24,364 bases of DNA from Candidatus Adlerbacteria bacterium (GTDB lineage: Bacteria; Patescibacteriota; Minisyncoccia; Phycocordibacterales; SBAW01): contig CAIJVL010000049.1 of NCBI GenBank assembly GCA_903824155.1, positions 1 through 24,364 of the forward strand, written 5' to 3'. Position 1 is the first letter of the stretch, and each line of letters begins with the position of its first letter. The notes under the pieces were generated by a model that had not been told where the DNA came from, searched no databases, and was given only the letters and a program-made list of their open reading frames with translations. Below are positions 1-6,212 of the stretch, in pieces. Both the position numbers and the translations under genes were made by a program.

Positions 1-1
1 G

Positions 2-73
2 TGACCCTACGGGGATTCGAACCCCGATTTAATCCGTGAGAGGGATTTGTCCTAACCATTAGACGATAGGGCC
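2..73 (-). tRNA. tRNA-Glu (anticodon CTC)
   Basis: Read on the minus strand, the sequence folds as a cloverleaf: acceptor arm GGCCCTA pairs with TAGGGTC (one G-T wobble), the anticodon stem AATCC/GGATT closes a CTCTCAC loop with anticodon CTC, and the T arm is a GGTTCGAATCC type. The discriminator base is A at position 2; position 1 would be the first C of a CCA tail if that is encoded, but the window stops there. A TATAGT box at 83-88 lies 9 nt before the 5' end and is a plausible promoter -10. Confidence 0.95.
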
Positions 74-82
74 GTACACCGC

Positions 83-88
83 ACTATA
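83..88 (-). promoter_or_regulatory. -10 box of tRNA-Glu
   Basis: TATAGT on the minus strand, 9 nt upstream of the tRNA 5' end. It follows directly on the T-rich tail of the terminator of the upstream gene, so the tRNA probably has its own transcription start. No good -35 is visible. Confidence 0.5.
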
Positions 89-100
89 AAATAAAAATGG

Positions 101-134
101 ACAAAAAGAAAGAGCGCGCCTGGCGGCGCGCTCT
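101..134 (-). terminator. Intrinsic terminator after the 81-aa gene
   Basis: Perfect 10-bp stem AGAGCGCGCC/GGCGCGCTCT (111-120 with 125-134), loop of 4 nt, followed on the minus strand by TTCTTTTTGT. It starts 2 nt after the stop codon of the gene at 137-382. Confidence 0.85.
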
Positions 135-136
135 GC

Positions 137-382
137 TCATGCTTCTTTTTTTATGAGGATCTTCAGTTCTATGGGATTGTGGGACCCACCAAGATTTGTC
201 AGTAGACGGCCATTGTCTTTGTCGTAGCCGACTACGGTGCCGAGCGACGTATCGTCCCAACTGTAACTTACTTCACTCCCGACCGGAAAGTTCGGAAATA
301 AAGCAATGCGATTTCTGCACCCTACAATAAAAGCTTGTCCGCGCACCCCACGTGAAGTCGAGTTATATTTGGATCGAACCAT
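137..382 (-). CDS. Small hypothetical protein (81 aa)
   Basis: I do not recognise this protein. It is 81 residues, basic at the N-terminus, rich in Gly, Asn and Ser, with no membrane segment or signal peptide. The spacing of hydrophobic residues (GSEVSYSWDD, GTVVGYDKDN) suggests a small beta-rich fold. The ATG at 382 was chosen over an in-frame TTG 21 nt upstream because AGGAG sits 7 nt before it. It has its own promoter overlapping the end of murF (TTGACC, 17 nt, TAAAAC) and a strong terminator straight after the stop, so it is a monocistronic unit, not the tail of the dcw operon. The clear SD contrasts with the housekeeping genes nearby. Confidence 0.7.
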   Translation of the reverse strand: MVRSKYNSTSRGVRGQAFIVGCRNRIALFPNFPVGSEVSYSWDDTSLGTVVGYDKDNGRLLTNLGGSHNPIELKILIKKEA

Positions 383-415
383 CAGCTTCTCCTTTTGTAC
401 CAATTTGCTGAAGTT

Positions 416-444
416 GTTTTAACAATATTAAAGCAATAGGTCAA
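416..444 (-). promoter_or_regulatory. Promoter of the 81-aa gene
   Basis: TTGACC (439-444), 17-nt spacer, TAAAAC (416-421) on the minus strand, just below the murF stop codon. The predicted start near 409 leaves a leader of about 27 nt that contains the AGGAG site. Confidence 0.5.
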
Positions 445-445
445 C

Positions 446-1753
446 TTATCGATTGGACCACTCCAAATCCTGTCTGACCAAAAGATCCTCGGCCCTCTCG
501 GGGTTTGCCATCAACTCCTTTACCATGCGCTCCATGCGCATGCTTTGCGAGCCTTTAACTAAAATGCAGTCGCCCTGCCCTACCATTGCCGCCAACTCTT
601 CGCCGGCCTTGTCGGCATCTTCGTATTGCAAAATATTCTTTTCGTCGAGCCCCGCGTCGAGGGCACCTTCAGCTATATCGCGCGCGCGAAAGCCGACCGT
701 CACCAACAGGTCTGCACATGCTGCAGCGTACGTGCCTATCTTGCGATGCTCCTCGACAGAATGTCGGCCAAGTTCGAGCATATCGCCAAGCACGGCAATT
801 TTGCGCCCCTGTGGAGCCACTAGCACCAGCGTGTCGAGCGCCGCAGCAACAGCCGCCGGCGAGGAGTTGTAGGTATCATCAATAATTGAGCTGCCCTTGA
901 TGCCGCGCAGCAAGTGCATGCGGCCGGGCGGCGGCACGTAGCTGCCCAGCGCTTGTGCGCACTCTGGAAGATCTTTGCCAAGCGCCCTGCCTACCGCAAC
1001 GGCCGCAAGCGCGGGCAAAAGCGTATGCACTCCCGCCGTGCCCAATACGCTCACCGGCACCGATGAACCACCTGCGGTTATATGCGCTTGTATGCCTATA
1101 GGCATACGCTCCAGCCCCTCCTCATACAAAACCGAAAAATTGTGAGCCCGTACATCGGCCTCTTCGTTAAATCCAAACGTAATAATATGCTTGCCGGCTG
1201 CACGGCGGCGCATATCGTCAGCGCGACTCTCATCGGCATACAACACCAGCGTACCCTCCGGCACCAGCGCATCTATAAGAGCAGCCTTTTCCTCTACTAC
1301 CTGCTCGGGCGAGTCAAAAAATTCTACATGTACCGGCACTTCGGGCAAACGGGTAACGACCGCCACCTCGACCGGCAGCCACTTTGCAACCGACTGTATG
1401 TCACCGGGCCTATCTGCCCCAACCTCTAGCACGAGCCACTCCGGATATACTGAGTGAAAGGTAATTAAAAAGAGTCCGTCTATGAGATTTTGCATCCAAC
1501 CTAATGGATTATTCCATGCGCTGGGCCTTCCTAAAATAGTAAGCGGCAGCCCCAGCTCGCTGTTAAAGCTTTTTTGTGATTTGCGGACGCGCGCGCCGGA
1601 CGTCTGCGCAAGCACTTCAAAAATAGCGTCTTTGGCCGAGGTCTTGCCGACGCTGCCGGTCACCGCCACAATGCGCGGCTTGTAACGTTTAATAACGGCC
1701 TGAGCTTCCAGCGTAAGGAGCGCGATCGTCAGTTTTTTTAAAAAAGGCTTCAT
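446..1753 (-). CDS. murF: UDP-MurNAc-tripeptide:D-Ala-D-Ala ligase MurF
   Basis: Cytoplasmic ATP-dependent ligase that adds D-Ala-D-Ala to the UDP-MurNAc peptide, the last cytoplasmic step of peptidoglycan precursor synthesis. The 435-aa protein has the Mur ligase P-loop TGSVGKTS (32-39), the MurF-type EVGADRPGDI block (110-119), a conserved His at 142 (PVHVEFF), the DDTYNSSP motif of the central domain, and the C-terminal VLGDMLELG and KGSQSMRME motifs. Compared with E. coli MurF it lacks most of the N-terminal UDP-binding domain: the P-loop starts at residue 32. It begins 5 nt after the ftsI stop, so it is in the same operon. MurF is favoured over other Mur ligases by these motifs and by the dcw position. 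Confidence 0.88.
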   Translation of the reverse strand: MKPFLKKLTIALLTLEAQAVIKRYKPRIVAVTGSVGKTSAKDAIFEVLAQTSGARVRKSQKSFNSELGLPLTILGRPSAWNNPLGWMQNLIDGLFLITFHSVYPEWLVLEVGADRPGDIQSVAKWLPVEVAVVTRLPEVPVHVEFFDSPEQVVEEKAALIDALVPEGTLVLYADESRADDMRRRAAGKHIITFGFNEEADVRAHNFSVLYEEGLERMPIGIQAHITAGGSSVPVSVLGTAGVHTLLPALAAVAVGRALGKDLPECAQALGSYVPPPGRMHLLRGIKGSSIIDDTYNSSPAAVAAALDTLVLVAPQGRKIAVLGDMLELGRHSVEEHRKIGTYAAACADLLVTVGFRARDIAEGALDAGLDEKNILQYEDADKAGEELAAMVGQGDCILVKGSQSMRMERMVKELMANPERAEDLLVRQDLEWSNR

Positions 1754-1758
1754 TGTAT

Positions 1759-3483
1759 TTATCGATCGGGCGGAAGGTTATAGTAATTTACCAAAAAATG
1801 CGTCAGGTCGATAAAAGGGTCTGACCAGGTCTCCGACGCGTATGGCGCGCCAACCGGCTTAAACGCAAACAAAAATATGATGAACTTTGGGTTATACGAT
1901 GGCAAATAGCCAAAGTAGCTGTGTAGGTAACTGTCTGCATAATAGCCGCCGCCCGCCGGGTTGGCAATTTGCGCAGTACCCGTTTTGGCGGCGATACTGT
2001 AATGGTCCATTTTGACTTTGCCGTTGTCCAAGACCGTGTCGACCACGGTTGTAAGCATGCGCGTTACGTCGAGCGAGGTTTCGGGCTTAAGCACCTGCAC
2101 TGGCGCCGGGTAGGAAATATTTTTGGTAATGCCGCTGTCGTAGTGTATCGCTTTGGCGACATGCGGCACGACCAGCTTGCCGCCATTTGCCAAGGTTGCC
2201 AGTGCGCGCACTGTCTCGATTGGCGTAATGGCAATACCCTGTCCGAATGAAGCCGTATCAAACTCTACCTGGCCCTGGCTTTGGCTCGTTGTTTCGATGT
2301 TATTGATGAGGCCCGCCTGTTCGGCCGGAAGGTCGATGCCTGTTTTAGAGCCCAAATCGTAATGGTTTATAAAATAATCGCGCATGGTGGTAGGGCCCAT
2401 TTGCGTCGCCACATACGAGGCTCCTACGTTGAGCGATTGGCTTAATATCTGCTGCATGGGTATGACGCCGCGCGCTTTAAAGTCGTAGTTGCAGATCTTT
2501 TTGGTATCTACCGTAATGCAGCCGGTGTCGTTGTACGTGCTGTCGGGCTTTATGGCGCCCGAATCTATGCCGGCAGCCATGGTGAGCGGCTTAATAATAG
2601 AGCCCATTTCGTATACATTTTGCACCATCGGGTTTCCAAAGATAGACGGGTCGTTCTGCTGCCCAAAGTTATTTAGGTCAAAGGTCGGACTGGTCGCCAT
2701 GGCGATAATCTCGCCCGTTTGCGGGTCCATGATAATGCCGCCTGCAAGAGCCGGATGCCAAACGTTGTCGTAGGAAACCAGTTCACGCTCAAGCTGCGCC
2801 TGGACCGAAGGTTCGATGGTTGTAATAACGTCGCCGGTACTTGCCTGCCCCGCTATCACATTTTTAGCAGCGCCAAATAGCTGCACAAAAAAGTTGCTGT
2901 ACAGGTTATCGTCGGTGCGCGTGAGCGTATCATCATAAAAAGACTCCAAACCATACCGGCCCACTTGCTTGTCGCCGCTGTAAGCGACAAAGCCAAGCGT
3001 TTGCGCCGCTAAGGACCCGCCCGGATAGTAGCGCCAGCGATCGTTGGCCAATATAACTCCCGCAAGACTCTTTTGTTGTATTGCCTCTCCCAGGTCAGTC
3101 GGCAATTGCTGCGCCACTACTTGGTACTGCGTGCCCTGCCTTGTTGCTTTTGCAATAAACGCATTATGATCAAGAGGCACCAGCACGTTAAGCGACTGAT
3201 ACAGCGCCTCGGCATCAACTACCTTGGTCGGGTTGATTGCAAGCGTAAAGCCGTCTTTAAGAGCCGCCGCCGTAATTTGATTGCCGTCCTTGTCCGTAAA
3301 GTAAATAGAGTCGCGGTCGGTCAGCGGCGAGGAAGGTTCGACAAACTGCGCCGAAGCACGGGCCGCATAGACTCTGCCTTCCATAATCTGCAGATAGTAG
3401 AGCCTGCCTATTAAAATAAGAGCAATGCCAATGGCAAAATAGGTGATAAGCCGTACACGCGCTACATACCGCGGTTGAGTCAT
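1759..3483 (-). CDS. ftsI: Division-specific peptidoglycan transpeptidase FtsI (PBP3-type)
   Basis: Class B penicillin-binding protein that cross-links septal peptidoglycan. The 574-aa protein has a short cytoplasmic tail, one membrane anchor at about 12-33, a dimerisation (pedestal) domain, and a transpeptidase domain with the three active-site motifs: S295-IIK (SxxK nucleophile), S350-LN (SxN) and K500-TGT. Its position between ftsL and murF in a dcw cluster identifies it as FtsI rather than PBP2; the window's PBP2 is the separate gene at 9139-10824. The ATG lies 7 nt after the ftsL stop. There is no obvious SD, consistent with translation coupled to the upstream genes. No PASTA domains are seen at the C-terminus. 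Confidence 0.92.
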   Translation of the reverse strand: MTQPRYVARVRLITYFAIGIALILIGRLYYLQIMEGRVYAARASAQFVEPSSPLTDRDSIYFTDKDGNQITAAALKDGFTLAINPTKVVDAEALYQSLNVLVPLDHNAFIAKATRQGTQYQVVAQQLPTDLGEAIQQKSLAGVILANDRWRYYPGGSLAAQTLGFVAYSGDKQVGRYGLESFYDDTLTRTDDNLYSNFFVQLFGAAKNVIAGQASTGDVITTIEPSVQAQLERELVSYDNVWHPALAGGIIMDPQTGEIIAMATSPTFDLNNFGQQNDPSIFGNPMVQNVYEMGSIIKPLTMAAGIDSGAIKPDSTYNDTGCITVDTKKICNYDFKARGVIPMQQILSQSLNVGASYVATQMGPTTMRDYFINHYDLGSKTGIDLPAEQAGLINNIETTSQSQGQVEFDTASFGQGIAITPIETVRALATLANGGKLVVPHVAKAIHYDSGITKNISYPAPVQVLKPETSLDVTRMLTTVVDTVLDNGKVKMDHYSIAAKTGTAQIANPAGGGYYADSYLHSYFGYLPSYNPKFIIFLFAFKPVGAPYASETWSDPFIDLTHFLVNYYNLPPDR

Positions 3484-3490
3484 GAGCAGT

Positions 3491-3835
3491 TTAATGGCTT
3501 ACAAACGAGAGAGACGTTGCGGCGCCAACCACTACGGTCGAGACCTTTGCAGGCGTGACGTATCCAAGCATTGCCGCACGCTCAGGCGTGAGCTCCTTAG
3601 TAGCCGCCAGGTACTGCCCTTCCAAAATACCGAGCTGGCTCGATATATCATGTATCTGTCGCTCGGCCGAAGTAAGCGAGGCCGCTTGGCCAACCGCTTC
3701 AAGCAAAAAGAATCCGTACAAAAATGCCGAAAGTGCGCACACGACGACCAACAGTGCGGCTATGCGGGAGAGGTATGGCTGATACCGTACCGCAACGCGC
3801 TCGATATGGAGCTGTAGATCATGTGTTGAGGTCAT
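3491..3835 (-). CDS. ftsL: FtsL-like bitopic division protein
   Basis: Small protein of 114 aa with a cytoplasmic N-terminus (about 22 residues), one membrane span (about 23-46) and an extracytoplasmic part with heptad-like stretches (SAERQIHDISSQLGILEGQYL). This is the FtsL/DivIC architecture: a divisome scaffold that binds its partner through a coiled coil and controls FtsW-FtsI. Sequence similarity in this family is weak, so the name rests on topology, size and position between rsmH and ftsI. Its ATG overlaps the rsmH stop in an ATGA arrangement, which indicates translational coupling. Confidence 0.65.
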   Translation of the reverse strand: MTSTHDLQLHIERVAVRYQPYLSRIAALLVVVCALSAFLYGFFLLEAVGQAASLTSAERQIHDISSQLGILEGQYLAATKELTPERAAMLGYVTPAKVSTVVVGAATSLSFVSH

Positions 3836-4830
3836 ATTTTTTCTATTACTCGCAATTTGGCGCTGCGAGACCGGGGATTAGCTGCTATTTCTTCTGCACT
3901 TGAAGCTAGAGGCTTTTTGATTACCAGTGCGCCGCGTTTTTCTTTTGCCAATGCGGCAAAAAGACGCTTGACCGCACGGTCTTCAATACTGTGAAAGGTG
4001 ATAACCGCGACGCGACCCCCTGCTACAAGCATCTCCCAGGCGCCGGAAATGCCCTTTTCGATACTGCCAAGCTCGTCGTTGACCGCAATGCGCAGCGCTT
4101 GAAAGGAGCGTGTCGCCGGATGTATGCGGCCGCGCCGATACGCAGCAGGCACCGCATCGTTAATAATCGCAACTAACTGAGCAGTGGTTGTTATAGGAGC
4201 GGCCTCGCGCGCTTCGGTTATTTTTTTGGCAATGCGGCGCGCGTAGCGCTCTTCGCCGTAGCCAAAAAAGACATCGGCCAGCACTTTTTCGCTCCAGGTG
4301 TTTACGATTTGCTCGGCAGTAAAACCCGAAGCGGGGGTTGAGCCGTAGCTCATGTTAAGAGGCTCGTCACTCATGAAAGAAAAGCCCCGGCCTGCCATAA
4401 GCTGGGTTGAGTTCCATCCCAGATCAAACAGCGCTTTAGTAATTTCATTCACTCCGGCGCCTGCAAGTGCCGCAGCAGCATTTTTAAAATTGCTTTCAAT
4501 CACCAATGCGCGCGATCCAAAGCGCGCTAGGCGCTTGCGAGCCGCCTCTACGGCTGCAGGATCGGCATCTAACGCGATAACCCTCGCAGCACCCGCCTCA
4601 AGCATTGATTCGCTATGCCCGCCCATGCCTGCTGTAGCGTCCAAAACCACGTCACCGGCCTTTATAGCCAGCAACTCAAGCACTTCTTTGGGCATCACGC
4701 TCACGTGGCCTCCCTGAGGCACAATCCGATCTAGCTTCTGCTCGCGATCATCGCCATCCTCCTCTCGAGAGAGATGGTGTTGCGCACGAACAGGAGCCAA
4801 TCCGGATTTTAGTGTGCTTTCAGTTGTCAT
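3832..4830 (-). CDS. rsmH: 16S rRNA (cytosine-1402 N4) methyltransferase RsmH
   Basis: SAM-dependent methyltransferase that modifies C1402 in the ribosomal P site. It carries the SAM-binding VVLDATAGMGGHSESML block, the ALDADPAA acidic motif, and the family blocks ALFDLGWNSTQL, GRGFSF, GRIHPATRSFQALRIAVNDEL and VITFHSIEDRAVK. At 332 aa it is a little long: the usual N-terminal HxSV block is preceded by about 40 extra polar residues. No internal start would keep that block, so the long form is likely real. It starts 12 nt after the mraZ stop and ends in an ATGA overlap with ftsL. It uses TGA as stop, which supports the standard bacterial code. Confidence 0.93.
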   Translation of the reverse strand: MTTESTLKSGLAPVRAQHHLSREEDGDDREQKLDRIVPQGGHVSVMPKEVLELLAIKAGDVVLDATAGMGGHSESMLEAGAARVIALDADPAAVEAARKRLARFGSRALVIESNFKNAAAALAGAGVNEITKALFDLGWNSTQLMAGRGFSFMSDEPLNMSYGSTPASGFTAEQIVNTWSEKVLADVFFGYGEERYARRIAKKITEAREAAPITTTAQLVAIINDAVPAAYRRGRIHPATRSFQALRIAVNDELGSIEKGISGAWEMLVAGGRVAVITFHSIEDRAVKRLFAALAKEKRGALVIKKPLASSAEEIAANPRSRSAKLRVIEKI

Positions 4831-4842
4831 ATTACAAAATGC

Positions 4843-5277
4843 TTACAGTATTCCCAGGTCGCCCAATGTCTGCGCCATTTGGTCTGCACCCTTCTCAATA
4901 CGGCGCTTGTACTCTTCCCAAGTCTTTTCGTTCCAGATCTCGACCCTATCCGACACTCCTGCCAATACGACCCGCGACTTAAGGTCTGCAAAGTCTTTAA
5001 GGAAGTCTGGTACCAAGATGCGGCCTGCGCCGTCGACATCCGACTCGACCGCCCCCGAAAGAATGAAGCGGCTCATGCCTCGCGTATCGGCACCGCCGAT
5101 GGGCAACTGCTGGAGCTTCTGTGCGATCTCCTTCCACGTAGAGAGCGGGAACATGAACAAACAAGAATCCAAACCGCGCGTGATTACGACCTTCTTCCCC
5201 ACCTCTTTGCGAAACTTAGCCGGAAGCGATAGTCGCTTTTTGCTATCAAGAGTGTGGAGATATTCGCCGATAAGCAT
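4843..5277 (-). CDS. mraZ: Transcriptional regulator MraZ
   Basis: First gene of the dcw cluster; a ring-forming DNA-binding protein that controls its own operon. The 144-aa protein has two MraZ/AbrB-type domains, each with the DxxxR signature (DSKKR near residue 12 and DGAGR in the second half). The start was set at 5277 because the family begins MLIGEYxHTLDxKxR; an upstream in-frame ATG at 5322 would add 15 atypical residues and lie inside the operator. A -10-like TACAAC ends 5 nt before the ATG with TTGAAA 16 nt further up, and no SD is present, so the transcript is probably leaderless. MraZ boxes lie just upstream of the -35. Confidence 0.92.
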   Translation of the reverse strand: MLIGEYLHTLDSKKRLSLPAKFRKEVGKKVVITRGLDSCLFMFPLSTWKEIAQKLQQLPIGGADTRGMSRFILSGAVESDVDGAGRILVPDFLKDFADLKSRVVLAGVSDRVEIWNEKTWEEYKRRIEKGADQMAQTLGDLGIL

Positions 5278-5282
5278 ATGCA

Positions 5283-5310
5283 GTTGTATTGTGGGCAAAC
5301 AGGATTTCAA
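5283..5310 (-). promoter_or_regulatory. Promoter of the mraZ operon
   Basis: On the minus strand: TTGAAA (5305-5310), 16-nt spacer, TACAAC (5283-5288), then 5 nt to the ATG. The predicted start of transcription falls at or within 1-2 nt of the start codon. Confidence 0.55.
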
Positions 5311-5316
5311 CGACCA

Positions 5317-5361
5317 TCCCACTTCATCCCACTACATAACATTGTACGCCACAGTAGCCCA
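5317..5361 (-). promoter_or_regulatory. MraZ operator: phased TGGGN boxes
   Basis: On the minus strand, TGGGA at 5327-5331 and TGGGA at 5317-5321 are direct repeats at exactly 10-bp spacing (5-nt spacer), the arrangement known for MraZ binding sites. The same 10-bp register continues upstream with weaker boxes: TGGGC (5357-5361), TGGCG (5347-5351) and TGTTA (5337-5341). The boxes end 6 bp above the -35 hexamer of mraZ. Confidence 0.72.
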
Positions 5362-5374
5362 TTATCTGGGGTAC

Positions 5375-5383
5375 TTATCCACA
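5375..5383 (+). promoter_or_regulatory. DnaA box
   Basis: TTATCCACA is an exact match to the consensus DnaA box. It lies in the 253-bp region between the divergent mraZ operon and the small plus-strand gene at 5531, 14 bp upstream of the MraZ box series. A weaker TTATCTGGG is at 5362-5370. One good box does not make an origin; a regulatory role or chance are both possible. Confidence 0.4.
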
Positions 5384-5463
5384 AAAAACCATTCCTGACA
5401 AAACAGATTTTGTGTTTGTACAGAGCCGCCAAAATAGCCTTATATAGGTGCTTTTTTGAGCTA

Positions 5464-5492
5464 TTGACAAATAAATATAATCAAGATATGAT
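5464..5492 (+). promoter_or_regulatory. Strong sigma-70-type promoter of the 84-aa gene
   Basis: TTGACA (5464-5469), 17-nt spacer, TATGAT (5487-5492). The -35 is perfect consensus and the -10 matches 5 of 6. The predicted start near 5499 gives a leader of about 32 nt containing GAGGAG. Confidence 0.85.
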
Positions 5493-5530
5493 AATTAACG
5501 AATTGCCCTTTAAAACCTGAGGAGAAAACA

Positions 5531-5785
5531 ATGTTTAAAGGAATGCGGAGATATCCCACCAGTGCCGGCTGGAAGCCCGAAAATGACCGCTTGCTTCAGC
5601 GCGGTACCAACGACACCCTGAAAACGGTCACTGTGGTCGACATCGAACCGATTCGATACGACACTTCAGTGGTCCGCGAGGTCAATCCGTGGCTCAATGT
5701 TATCCTTCTGGGCCTCGGTGCGCTCACCACCATCTTCCTTCTGGCAGTTCCCTATCTACACGACTTTCTACACCACGCCAAGTAG
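5531..5785 (+). CDS. Small membrane protein, function unknown (84 aa)
   Basis: Not recognised. The protein has a polar N-terminal half of about 52 residues and one C-terminal hydrophobic span (NVILLGLGALTTIFLLAVPYL, about 56-76) followed by a short HDFLHHAK tail, so it is probably a tail-anchored membrane protein. The expression signals are unusually complete: consensus promoter, GAGGAG 6 nt before the ATG, and a strong terminator 7 nt after the stop. This points to a well-expressed monocistronic gene. It is divergent from the mraZ operon and shares the regulatory region. Confidence 0.75.
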   Translation: MFKGMRRYPTSAGWKPENDRLLQRGTNDTLKTVTVVDIEPIRYDTSVVREVNPWLNVILLGLGALTTIFLLAVPYLHDFLHHAK

Positions 5786-5792
5786 ATAAAAC

Positions 5793-5823
5793 GGGCGGCA
5801 CTCGCAAGAGTCGCCGCCCTTTT
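5793..5823 (+). terminator. Intrinsic terminator
   Basis: GGGCGGC-ACTC pairs with GAGT-C-GCCGCCC (one bulged C), loop GCAA, followed by TTTT. It ends the unit of the 84-aa gene. Confidence 0.85.
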
Positions 5824-5849
5824 GCTTTACTTTATGCACCACTGGTAAG

Positions 5850-5878
5850 TTTACAAGCCCAGCCGCGTCTGGTATAAG
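5850..5878 (+). promoter_or_regulatory. Promoter of the 69-aa ORF
   Basis: TTTACA (5850-5855), 17-nt spacer, TATAAG (5873-5878). The predicted start is near 5885, giving a leader of about 63 nt. Confidence 0.6.
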
Positions 5879-5947
5879 CAGAGATAGGGTTACACCCCCG
5901 TTCTTTGTTCACTACCGCCAACAAAAGACCTCAAGAAGGAGAGTAAA

Positions 5948-6157
5948 ATGGCGAAACTTCGAAGAATCACAGTGATTTTTCTGGTGACTGTCAGAGACGC
6001 ATGGCGATTAACCGCCAGCCCTCATGAACGATACAAACCGGAAAAGCATTATTTGCGCGGACGCCCCGGTCCCAAATGGAAGGCCAAGCACGCAGCTTCT
6101 TTACAAGTCAGAGATGGACTTTATCCTCGCTTCACTGCATCAGTGGAACGGCGATAG
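5948..6157 (+). CDS. Small basic protein of unknown function (69 aa)
   Basis: Not recognised. AAGGAG lies 6 nt before the ATG, a promoter is seen upstream, and a bidirectional terminator follows 18 nt after the stop, so this stretch is a complete transcription unit. The protein is rich in Arg, Lys and Trp, with a short hydrophobic stretch near the N-terminus (ITVIFLVTV) that could be a weak membrane or signal segment. Its middle and C-terminal composition is odd, and another frame starting at 6024 also reads plausibly for part of the way, so a frameshift or sequence error inside this gene cannot be excluded. Confidence 0.5.
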   Translation: MAKLRRITVIFLVTVRDAWRLTASPHERYKPEKHYLRGRPGPKWKAKHAASLQVRDGLYPRFTASVERR

Positions 6158-6169
6158 CCTCTATCATAA

Positions 6170-6202
6170 AAAGCAGGCCCGCCTCCATTGGCGGGCCTTT
6201 TA
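6170..6202. terminator. Bidirectional intrinsic terminator
   Basis: Perfect 8-bp stem GGCCCGCC/GGCGGGCC (6176-6183 with 6190-6197), loop TCCATT. TTTT follows on the plus strand and GCTTTTTATG on the minus strand. It serves the small plus-strand gene and lysS, which converge here. Confidence 0.88.
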
Positions 6203-6212
6203 TATGCTCACA

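Noticed and set aside
453..872. Long open frames antisense to murF, rsmH, mreC, mreB, murA and others
   Set aside because: They lie opposite clearly assigned genes, have low-complexity Ser/Ala/Pro/Arg-rich products and no SD or promoter; they are by-products of codon bias.
5278..5322. Longer MraZ starting at 5322
   Set aside because: The extra 15 residues are not family-like, and the start would lie inside the operator and above the promoter.
5275..5531. Replication origin
   Set aside because: Only one exact DnaA box, no cluster of boxes and no dnaA, dnaN or rpmH nearby.
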